Shown here in pieces: positions 22,339 through 28,934 of a stretch of DNA of 28,934 nucleotides. The stretch covers positions 1 to 28,934 of the forward strand of contig JAZQUM010000079.1 in assembly GCA_045631305.1 (NCBI GenBank), read 5' to 3'. This DNA is from JAZQUM01 sp045631305 (GTDB taxonomy: Bacteria > Bacillota > Clostridia > Oscillospirales > Oscillospiraceae). The notes beneath the pieces were generated by a model. The model searched no databases, was not told the DNA's origin, and saw only the letters and a list, made by a program, of their open reading frames with translations. The position numbers were made by a program, and so were the translations under genes. Numbering within the stretch: the first letter of the stretch is position 1; each line of letters begins with the position of its first letter.

Positions 22339-24723
22339 TTATTTTAACTCCACAATGGTCACGCCGGATTCACCCTCGCCATACTGGCCAAGACGGAATT
22401 TTTTCACATGGGGATGGCGCTTCAAAAGGGCATGGACCGCCTTGCGCAGCGCACCTGTTCCCTTGCCGTGGATGATGGTAACAGTGCCGAGCTTACTAAG
22501 ATAGGCGCTATCAAGATAGTTCTCCACTACGATTTCCGCCTCGTCGCTCATCATACCACGAAGATCCACTTCGGTAGAAGCGCGGCGCATGTTCAGCTGC
22601 TGAGAAGACTTTTTCATGTAATCCGCAGTCTTCTTTTTTGCAAGGCCTTCACCGCCTTCGATGAGCCGTACCTCTTCGCACTTCACCGTCATCTTCATGT
22701 TGCCGGCTTTGAGAAGCAGCGTGCCGTCCTTATTCACATTCACAACGCTGGCAGGCATTTTCACGCCCCGCAGTTCCACCATGTCCCCTTCCTGAATGGG
22801 GCGGCTGGGAGCGGGCATGGGTTCAACTTCCTGACGGCCCAAAGCCTCTTCCGCTTCGTTCAACTGGCGGCGAACAGCAGCTTTGGCATCGTTCATCATC
22901 TGCGCATTATGCTGGCGGTTCTGCTGCTTCTGAATCTCCTTAAGCTGCTCGAAAACAAGGTCTGCGGCAGCGCGGGCTTCTTCCACAATGCGGCGGGCTT
23001 CCTTTTCGCCCTTGCTGCGGGCATTTTCCTTGGCGCGCTCCATCTGCTCGCGGAATTCGCGGGCCTTTCTGGCATCCGCTTCCCGCTGCACCATCAGCTG
23101 CTCTGCTTTCTGCTGCTCCTTTTCCAAGGTCTGACGCTTGCTTTCCAGCTGCGTCAGCACATCTTCAAAGCGGATGCTTTCCGCATCCATCTGCGCCTTA
23201 GCGGTTTCGATCACCGCCATATCAAGGCCCAGACGCTGAGAAATGGCAAAGGCGTTAGACTTACCAGGAATGCCGATCAAAAGCTTATAAGTAGGCCGCA
23301 GCGTTTCCACATCAAATTCACAGGAGGCATTTTCCACCCCCGCGGTGGTCATGGCAAAGGTCTTGAGTTCAGCGTAGTGGGTGGTAGCCGCGATCTTAGC
23401 GCCTTTATCACGCACATGCTGGATAATGGCAATGGCCAGTGCCGCACCTTCTACAGGGTCAGTACCTGCGCCCAATTCATCGAACAGCACCAGACTTTCC
23501 TCATCCGCCTCGTCCAGAATGCGGACGATATTCACCATGTGGGCGGAAAATGTGGAAAGATTCTGCTCAATACTCTGCTCATCGCCGATGTCGGCCAGGA
23601 CATTGGCAAAAATGCTCACTTCGCTGCCGTCAAAAGCGGGAATCTGCAGACCACACTGGGTCATGAGGATCAGAAGGCCAAGAGTTTTGAGACTCACAGT
23701 CTTACCACCGGTATTGGGGCCTGTGATAATAAGGGTATCAAATTCGCGGCCCAATTCAATATCGATGGGCACGGCTTTGCCTGCATCCAGCAGCGGATGG
23801 CGGGCCTTTTTCAAAACCACATTTCCGCTTTTGCCGATGATGGGACGGCTGGCATCCATCTTGAAGGAAAGCTGACCTTTGGCAAAGATCAGATCCAGAT
23901 GCACCAACACATCGTAATCCCACAAAATATCATTCTGGAAGGAAGCGCACTCCGCGGAGAGCACCCGCAGAATGCGGTCGATCTCCTTTTTTTCCTTGGC
24001 TTCCAGTTCCTTGAGTTCATTATTGGCCTGCACCACCGCCATGGGCTCTACGAAAATGGTAGCACCGCTGGAGGAAATATCGTGGACAAGACCGGGCAGT
24101 TCACTTCTGTGCTCTGCCTTGACAGGCACTACAAATCGCCCGTCGCGCTGGGTAATAAGCGCTTCCTGCAGCACGCGGCTATAGGAAGTAGAAGAGATGA
24201 TCTTCTGCAGGATCTGACGGCTCTTGGAGGAGACCACGCGCATATGGCGGCGAATATCACCCAGCTCGGGGCTTGCCATATCGGAAATGGTATCTTCATC
24301 CAGAATAGAGCGGTGGATCTTCTCTTCCAGATATTTATTGCCGTGGAGGGAATAAAACATTTTATCCAGCACGGTGGGATTCTTCCCGTCTTCATTGAAG
24401 TATTCCTTCACACGGCGGGCGGAGGTCAGCATGGCTGCAATATCCAGAAGTTCGCGGGTATTGAGCATGCCGCCGCGGTCAGCGCGGCTGAGAGATTCCG
24501 CCACAGGCTTCATCGCACCGAAAGGCGGGTGACCCTGTACACCGATCATGCTGCGGGCAGCCTCAGTTTCTTCCTGCAGCCGCAGCACATCGTCACGGTC
24601 TGTCTGGGGCATGATCTCCAGCGCACGGCGCTTGGCCGCATCACTGACGCACTGCTCCCGCAGAAGGCCCAGCACACGGGGCAGCTCCAGCGTATGAATG
24701 GATTTTTCAAACATTTCGTTCAT
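22339..24723 (-). CDS. mutS2: MutS2-family endonuclease/ATPase
   Basis: MutS2 protein of 794 residues, a branched-DNA and ribosome-related ATPase that limits recombination or rescues collided ribosomes, depending on species. Seen: the MutS core with no N-terminal mismatch-recognition domains, Walker A GPNTGGKTVS at about 335-344, Walker B LVLFDELGAGTDP at about 412-424, a long charged coiled coil at about 510-630 (KQQTLEKEQQKAEQ-like), and a C-terminal Smr nuclease domain from about 715 (VDLRGMM and HGKGTGAL). ATG 24723 is chosen with ACGGGAG upstream; an upstream GTG at 24741 overlaps that ribosome site. The recO stop is 20 bases away, so recO and mutS2 are probably co-transcribed. Confidence 0.95.
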   Translation of the reverse strand: MNEMFEKSIHTLELPRVLGLLREQCVSDAAKRRALEIMPQTDRDDVLRLQEETEAARSMIGVQGHPPFGAMKPVAESLSRADRGGMLNTRELLDIAAMLTSARRVKEYFNEDGKNPTVLDKMFYSLHGNKYLEEKIHRSILDEDTISDMASPELGDIRRHMRVVSSKSRQILQKIISSTSYSRVLQEALITQRDGRFVVPVKAEHRSELPGLVHDISSSGATIFVEPMAVVQANNELKELEAKEKKEIDRILRVLSAECASFQNDILWDYDVLVHLDLIFAKGQLSFKMDASRPIIGKSGNVVLKKARHPLLDAGKAVPIDIELGREFDTLIITGPNTGGKTVSLKTLGLLILMTQCGLQIPAFDGSEVSIFANVLADIGDEQSIEQNLSTFSAHMVNIVRILDEADEESLVLFDELGAGTDPVEGAALAIAIIQHVRDKGAKIAATTHYAELKTFAMTTAGVENASCEFDVETLRPTYKLLIGIPGKSNAFAISQRLGLDMAVIETAKAQMDAESIRFEDVLTQLESKRQTLEKEQQKAEQLMVQREADARKAREFREQMERAKENARSKGEKEARRIVEEARAAADLVFEQLKEIQKQQNRQHNAQMMNDAKAAVRRQLNEAEEALGRQEVEPMPAPSRPIQEGDMVELRGVKMPASVVNVNKDGTLLLKAGNMKMTVKCEEVRLIEGGEGLAKKKTADYMKKSSQQLNMRRASTEVDLRGMMSDEAEIVVENYLDSAYLSKLGTVTIIHGKGTGALRKAVHALLKRHPHVKKFRLGQYGEGESGVTIVELK

Positions 24724-24743
24724 ATGATTCTCCCGTCTCACGG

Positions 24744-25499
24744 TTATTTTCCCGTGAGCTGCTTATAGAAATCCAGCGTGCGGAAGCCTCGCTCCAACTG
24801 CGCTGAAAGAAATGCTTCTCCTGCATGGGAAAGCTGCTCCAAGGCCTCTTCCCCAAGAGAAAAATTGTAAAGTTTTTTCGGTTCGCATCCCACGATATAC
24901 CGCAGCGCCGCAAGGGACGCGCCGCAAAGGGGCATGTGAAGTGAATGCTGCGCGGCTGTACAGCCACGACAGCGCAAAACGCCGTTGACCACATCCAGCA
25001 CGGCATCCTGCGGCTCAGCACCGCAAGAATCGCACCCATCTAGCATGGGTTCAAAGCCCGCAAGACTCAAAAGTCGCCACTCAAAGGCAGTCTTCACCGT
25101 TTCAGGAGACTTTTTCAGTTCTCCCAAGGCATAGAGCGCATTACACACCAAAGAGAGGATCTCACCGGATGGCATCTGCTCCTCCGTTACCGCTTCGGTG
25201 AGCTCAGCAAAATAAGACCCCAGTGCCAAAAGCTCCACATCCTGCCGCACACCGTTAAAAAGTGAAATGGTGGCAGCTTCATTGAGCATATACCAATTGC
25301 GACTCTCATAAAGGGTCATATCGGAATAGACCAGAAGCTGCGTGGCTGCTGCCACACGGCTCCCCTTTCGCCGCGCCCCTTTGGCAATGACGCTGATCTT
25401 GCCCATATCTGGGGTCAGCACCGTCAATATTTTGTCTGTTTCCTTGGTATCTGTCACCCGCAAAACAAGACCTTTTGTCACCTGATAGGCAGTGGCCAT
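24744..25499 (-). CDS. recO: DNA repair protein RecO
   Basis: Recombination mediator of the RecFOR pathway that helps load RecA on SSB-coated DNA; 251 residues, the family length. An N-terminal OB fold (TKGLVLRVTDTKETDKILTVLT, IAKGARRKGSR, LLVYSDMTLYESRNWYMLNEA) is followed by a helical part and a zinc finger with Cys156, Cys159, Cys177 and Cys180. The ATG at 25499 has only AAGAGG about 14 bases upstream, an unusually distant site, so initiation may depend on the yqzL gene or on the hairpin between them. The yqzL-recO order is conserved in Bacillota. Confidence 0.93.
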   Translation of the reverse strand: MATAYQVTKGLVLRVTDTKETDKILTVLTPDMGKISVIAKGARRKGSRVAAATQLLVYSDMTLYESRNWYMLNEAATISLFNGVRQDVELLALGSYFAELTEAVTEEQMPSGEILSLVCNALYALGELKKSPETVKTAFEWRLLSLAGFEPMLDGCDSCGAEPQDAVLDVVNGVLRCRGCTAAQHSLHMPLCGASLAALRYIVGCEPKKLYNFSLGEEALEQLSHAGEAFLSAQLERGFRTLDFYKQLTGK

Positions 25500-25525
25500 A
25501 GTCGTTATGTAAACCTCTTAACAGG

Positions 25526-25555
25526 GTAATGCGGGATGAAACCATCCCGCATTAC
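25526..25555 (-). promoter_or_regulatory. Perfect 13-bp hairpin between yqzL and recO
   Basis: GTAATGCGGGATG (25526-25538) and CATCCCGCATTAC (25543-25555) with loop AAAC. It covers the yqzL stop codon. No T-run follows on the minus strand, so it is not an ordinary terminator; it may mask or space the recO start, act as an RNA-processing site, or stop ribosome read-through. Confidence 0.55.
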
Positions 25556-25677
25556 ATAGATTTTAAGTTCTTTTGCGCTGCACTGAAAGCACAGCGGCTC
25601 TCCTGCGTCTGCTCTTTATACAAGAGGTAGAAAACGGGATCTCCCGTGGCGCAGAAAAGTTTCCAGTACGGGCACAT
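25552..25677 (-). CDS. yqzL: YqzL-like small protein
   Basis: A 41-residue protein directly upstream of recO. The sequence MCPYWKLFCATGDPVFYLL followed by YKEQ has the pattern of YqzL (short start, Trp, Phe, TG, then YLL with Lys-Glu), which in Bacillus lies between era and recO. The ATG at 25677 has AGGAGGCGAGGAGA upstream, a strong ribosome binding site; an in-frame ATG nine codons earlier is not needed. The function of YqzL is unknown. The usual era neighbour is replaced by a COG2509-type dehydrogenase gene. Its stop lies inside a 13-bp hairpin. Confidence 0.75.
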   Translation of the reverse strand: MCPYWKLFCATGDPVFYLLYKEQTQESRCAFSAAQKNLKSM

Positions 25678-25737
25678 TCTCCTCGCCTCCTCTGCTATCA
25701 GCATGAGGCAAAGCGCGGCTCCCTATGCCCGGAAATT

Positions 25738-27135
25738 TTAGCCTTCTTCGGCGATCTTGCGGCCCATAAGCACACCCATGACGGATGCCATCATCAAACC
25801 TCTGGTCCAGCCGGAAGAGTCACCCAGACAATGGAGACCTTCCACGTTGGTATTGAAATCGGTGTCCATCTTCACGCGGTTGGAGTAGAACTTCAACTCA
25901 GGGGAATAGAGCAGCGTTTCATAGGAAGCAAAACCGGGCACAACTTCATCCATAGCCTTGATGAAATTGATGATATTGGTCATGGCGCGGTAAGGCATAG
26001 CGGCAGTGATATCCCCTGCTTCCGCATCGGGAAGGGTTGGCTTCACATTGGACTGCTTGAGTTCCTTGGGCCAAGTGCGCTTACCGTCCAAAATGTCACC
26101 GAAGCGCTGCACCAGAATGTGGCCTGCGCCCAGCATATTGGTCAGTTCACCCACCTTCTGCGCGTATGCAATAGGCTGGTTGAAGGGGGTGGAGAAATTG
26201 TGGGAACAGAGTATGGAGAGGTTGGTGTTGTTGGACTTGGTATCCTTGTAGGAGTGTCCGTTGACCACAGCCAGATCGTTATCGTAATTTTCCTGGCTGA
26301 CAAACCCGCCGGGGTTCTGGCAGAAGGTGCGCACCTTGTTCTTGAAGGGGCGGGGATAACCAACCAGCTTGGATTCATACAGCACGCGGTTTACCTTTTC
26401 CATAACCTCGTTGCGCACTTCCACACGCACACCGATGTCAACAGTACCGGGCTGATGGGCAATACCATGTTCCTGGCATACCTTTTCCAGCCAATCTGCA
26501 CCGCGGCGGCCGGTAGCAACCACAGTGTGCTTGGCGAAAACATCCATCTCTTCTTTTCCGTTGGAAATGTGAGCGCCCAAGCAAACAGTGCCATCCATGA
26601 TCACGTCGGTGCATTCATAGCCAAACAGCATTTCCACGCCGTGATTCAAAAGATACTGTTCAATGGCGTAGTAAATATCCTGCGCCTTTTCCGTGCCCAA
26701 ATGACGGATGGGGCAATCCACCAGCTTAAGACCTGCCTTGATGGCGTTTTTGCGGATCTCCTTCACCTCATCATCGTTACCGATACCTTCCACGTGCTCG
26801 TCGGCACCGAATTCAAGATAGATCTTATCAGTGTAGTTGATGGTTTCCTGTGCGAAGTCTTCACCAATAAGGGTAGGCAGATCACCACCCACTTCATAGC
26901 TCAGAGAAAGCTTGCCATCGGAAAAAGCACCCGCACCGGAAAAGCCGGTGGTGATGTGGCAGTAAGGCTTGCAGTTTACACAGGTTTTAGTCTTGCTCTT
27001 GGGGCAGGAACGTTTTTCAATGGCAGCGCCCTTTTCTACAATCAGAATGCTCTGCTTTGAGCCTTTGCGCAGCATTTCAATTGCAGTAAAAATACCAGCA
27101 GGACCTGCACCGATAATTACAACATCTTTTTTCAT
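25738..27135 (-). CDS. COG2509-type FAD-dependent dehydrogenase
   Basis: Cytoplasmic flavoprotein of 465 residues with a Rossmann dinucleotide motif at the very start (DVVIIGAGPAGIFTAIEM, residues 4-21). Next comes a Cys-rich stretch CPKSKTKTCVNCKPYCHIT at about 44-62, then GFSGAGAFSDGKLSL, TVVATGRRGADW, and a C-terminal FAD motif in VEGLHCLGDSSGWTRGLM. This arrangement is typical of the uncharacterised COG2509 dehydrogenases (distantly related to HI0933/BaiN-like flavoproteins); the substrate is unknown. The ATG at 27135 follows AAGGAAGGAGC; an ATG at 27153 would put that site inside the gene. It lies 60 bases upstream of yqzL on the same strand. Confidence 0.85.
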   Translation of the reverse strand: MKKDVVIIGAGPAGIFTAIEMLRKGSKQSILIVEKGAAIEKRSCPKSKTKTCVNCKPYCHITTGFSGAGAFSDGKLSLSYEVGGDLPTLIGEDFAQETINYTDKIYLEFGADEHVEGIGNDDEVKEIRKNAIKAGLKLVDCPIRHLGTEKAQDIYYAIEQYLLNHGVEMLFGYECTDVIMDGTVCLGAHISNGKEEMDVFAKHTVVATGRRGADWLEKVCQEHGIAHQPGTVDIGVRVEVRNEVMEKVNRVLYESKLVGYPRPFKNKVRTFCQNPGGFVSQENYDNDLAVVNGHSYKDTKSNNTNLSILCSHNFSTPFNQPIAYAQKVGELTNMLGAGHILVQRFGDILDGKRTWPKELKQSNVKPTLPDAEAGDITAAMPYRAMTNIINFIKAMDEVVPGFASYETLLYSPELKFYSNRVKMDTDFNTNVEGLHCLGDSSGWTRGLMMASVMGVLMGRKIAEEG

Positions 27136-27208
27136 ACTGCTCCTTCCTTCCATGCGAGTAACTGTACTTTTCTTTTACCCGCCGGGAACCAAATTCATGC
27201 AGTTTAAA

Positions 27209-28934
27209 TTACTTTTCTTCCATGCTCATTGCCACCTTCTGGGGGGTAATGGGCAGTTCGCGCTGCCATGCGCCTGTTGCGCGGTAAATAGCATGGGCGA
27301 TGGCGGGAGAGGGAGTGTTGATAACGATCTCGCCGATGGACTTAACGCCATAGGGGCCAAGATCTTCGTAGCTGTTTTCAAATTCCACCTGCAGGTGACC
27401 CACGTCCTGACGGGTGGGGATGCGATACTGCATGAAGGAATCTTCCATGGGACGGCCCTTGGCATCGTAAGTAACGTCTTCCAGCAGTGCCATACCGATA
27501 CCCTGCGCGATGCCGCCTTCGGTCTGAATGCGGGCGATGGCGGGATTGATGGGGCGGCCGCAGTCTACCACAGCAGCATAGTTCAGCACCTTCACTTCGC
27601 CCGTCAGCTTGTCCACTTCCACTTCGGCCATACCCACCATGAAGGGAGGAGGAGAGTTGGGGCAGGAGCTGCTGGCGGTGACGCTGAGGGCGCAGTTGCT
27701 GAAGGACTGGGCCTTGTAGGAAATATCAAAGAGGCTCACGCTCTTGTCGCCGCAGGTGACCTTGTCACCTTCAAACACGGCGTCTTCTGCGCTGCAGCCC
27801 ATCATTCCGGCGGCTACGGAGCAGATCTTTTCCTTCAGCTCTTCGCAGGCCTTGATAACGGCATTACCCGTGATAAAGGCGGTGGAAGAAGCGTAAGAGC
27901 CGGAATCGTAGGGGGAATAGTCGGTGTCGGCGCCGCGGACGGCAATGTCATCCACAGGGCACTTCAGGGTTTCGGCAGCGATCTGAGCCAGAGTGGTGTC
28001 GCAGCCCGTACCCATATCGGCAGCGCCGATGAGGAGGTTATAGGTGCCGTCATCGCTGAGGATCACAGTGGCGGAGCCAACGTCGATCCCGCCGATGGCA
28101 GAACCCTGCATACCCATGGCAACGCCTGCGGCGCGAACCTTGCCGTTACCCATATCACGGACGGGATAGCGGTTATCCCAGTCGAAGATCTCACGGCAGC
28201 GGGCCATGCAGCGATCCAGCGCGCAGGTGGTGGCAGGCTGAACGGGGTCATAGGTGTGCATGGTGACACCCTGACGGGTCATGTTCTTTTCACGCAGGGC
28301 GGTGGGGTCCATGCCCAGCATTTCTGCCAGCTCGTTGACGGTGCTTTCCACGGCGAAGGTGCCCTGGGTGGCGCCAAAGCCGCGGTATGCGCCTGCGCTC
28401 TGCAGGTTGGTATAAACCACATCGTAAGAGAAGCGGAAGGCTTCCAGAGAGCTTGCGTAAAGGCTCATGGACTTGGTGGAAGAAAGGCTCACCGTGGTGG
28501 GCGCATGTTCACCGTAAGCGCCTGTGTTGGACAGGGTGTAGAGGTCCATGGCGCGGATGGTACCGTCCTTGGAGGCGCCGAGGCGCAGGTGCAGTTCCAT
28601 TTCATGGCGGGGAGAGCCGGCGATCTGGCACTCTCCACGGGTATAAATGAGCTTTGCGCGGCGACCCGTTTTCATGGTGACCAGCGCGGGATAAATTTCG
28701 CAGACAGCGGTCTGCTTTGCGCCGAAGCCGCCGCCGATGCGGGGCTTTTCCACGCGGACGCGGCTGATGGGAAGACCCAGCGCGTGGGCGAGGATACGGC
28801 GGGCATGGAACACGATCTGGGTGGAAGAAATCAGATGCACACGGCCGTAACGGTCAAAGTTTGCATAAGCGGTAAAGGGTTCCATCATGGCCTGGTTATA
28901 GGCCTTGGTGTGATAGGTGCGCTCCAGCACGATG
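27209..28934 (-). CDS. Xanthine dehydrogenase-family molybdopterin-binding subunit (5' end outside window)
   Basis: C-terminal 574 residues or so of the large subunit of a molybdenum hydroxylase; the frame is open to the window end and the family length is near 760, so about a quarter is missing. Seen: RIGGGFGAKQ (cofactor contact), GAYRGFGATQGTFAVES, a metal/cofactor-binding MGTGCDTTLAQIAAE, CGRPINPAIARIQTEGG and GPYGVKSIGEIVINTP, which carries the Glu that acts as the base in xanthine oxidase-type enzymes. The substrate could be a purine, nicotinate or an aldehyde; this cannot be decided here. The small FAD and [2Fe-2S] subunits are not in the window and may lie beyond it. It is the most distal gene on the minus-strand run. 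Confidence 0.9.
   Translation of the reverse strand, partial: IVLERTYHTKAYNQAMMEPFTAYANFDRYGRVHLISSTQIVFHARRILAHALGLPISRVRVEKPRIGGGFGAKQTAVCEIYPALVTMKTGRRAKLIYTRGECQIAGSPRHEMELHLRLGASKDGTIRAMDLYTLSNTGAYGEHAPTTVSLSSTKSMSLYASSLEAFRFSYDVVYTNLQSAGAYRGFGATQGTFAVESTVNELAEMLGMDPTALREKNMTRQGVTMHTYDPVQPATTCALDRCMARCREIFDWDNRYPVRDMGNGKVRAAGVAMGMQGSAIGGIDVGSATVILSDDGTYNLLIGAADMGTGCDTTLAQIAAETLKCPVDDIAVRGADTDYSPYDSGSYASSTAFITGNAVIKACEELKEKICSVAAGMMGCSAEDAVFEGDKVTCGDKSVSLFDISYKAQSFSNCALSVTASSSCPNSPPPFMVGMAEVEVDKLTGEVKVLNYAAVVDCGRPINPAIARIQTEGGIAQGIGMALLEDVTYDAKGRPMEDSFMQYRIPTRQDVGHLQVEFENSYEDLGPYGVKSIGEIVINTPSPAIAHAIYRATGAWQRELPITPQKVAMSMEEK

Noticed and set aside
22408..24768. 786-codon open frame on the + strand
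   Set aside because: It is antisense to mutS2, lacks a ribosome site and shows no domain; strong codon bias keeps stop codons away.
25555..25737. Apparent structured RNA on the minus strand with several hairpins and a possible three-way junction
   Set aside because: The same stretch encodes a yqzL-like protein with a strong ribosome binding site; the pairing is no more than expected for GC-rich coding sequence, and no riboswitch or 6S signature was recognised.
25573..27060. 495-codon open frame on the + strand
   Set aside because: Antisense to the FAD dehydrogenase gene and yqzL, with a His/Gly-rich translation typical of shadow frames.
27136..27208. CCCGCCGGG palindrome between the FAD dehydrogenase and the molybdenum hydroxylase genes as a terminator
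   Set aside because: The palindrome has no loop and no following T-run on the minus strand.

Overview
The window looks like a piece of chromosome from an anaerobic, endospore-forming member of the Bacillota, probably Clostridia. The evidence is a GerA-type spore germination subunit, an HPr with both His15 and Ser46, the yqzL-recO-mutS2 order, a LytTR/DUF3021 pair, strong GGAGG ribosome binding sites, sigma-A-type promoters and moderately GC-rich coding sequence. No rRNA, tRNA, CRISPR array, phage or intact insertion sequence was seen. Both ends cut through genes: an aconitase-family hydratase on the left and a molybdenum hydroxylase subunit on the right.

Left part (1-7170, mostly + strand). 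The aconitase-family hydratase and an NADP-type isocitrate dehydrogenase form an oxidative TCA branch that would supply 2-oxoglutarate, closed by a strong terminator. An M29 aminopeptidase and a gamma-carbonic-anhydrase-like protein follow, again closed by a terminator. Next is a tight four-gene unit: ABC ATPase, ABC-2 permease, LytTR DNA-binding protein and DUF3021 membrane protein. Two 4-bp ATGA overlaps join the genes in pairs. This looks like a transporter with its own regulator and membrane partner.

Middle part (7169-13111). A minus-strand operon holds two complete but different lipoate-protein ligases on either side of a 76-residue free-standing lipoyl domain. No 2-oxoacid dehydrogenase or glycine cleavage gene is nearby, and this is the most unusual locus in the window. 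A C39-like peptidase is divergently transcribed from back-to-back promoters. A roughly 310-bp non-coding stretch with inverted repeats and a strong hairpin follows, then a solitary gerA-type gene and a class I aminotransferase with an excellent promoter.

Plus-strand unit 13327-17897. Fumarase class II, an orphan tryptophan synthase beta chain, a membrane-anchored double zinc-ribbon protein and a TPM-domain membrane protein lie close together and end at a bidirectional terminator.

Right part (17938-28934, all minus strand). Reading leftward from the right end, there is a molybdenum hydroxylase subunit, a COG2509-type FAD dehydrogenase, a 41-residue yqzL, recO and mutS2. HPr follows with its own promoter. 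A probable operon of uvrC, a small Cys-rich protein, an rlmD-type rRNA methyltransferase and an ICMT-family membrane methyltransferase ends the strand. DNA repair (uvrC, recO, mutS2) is therefore concentrated in this part. Many long antisense reading frames exist only because of codon bias and were left out.
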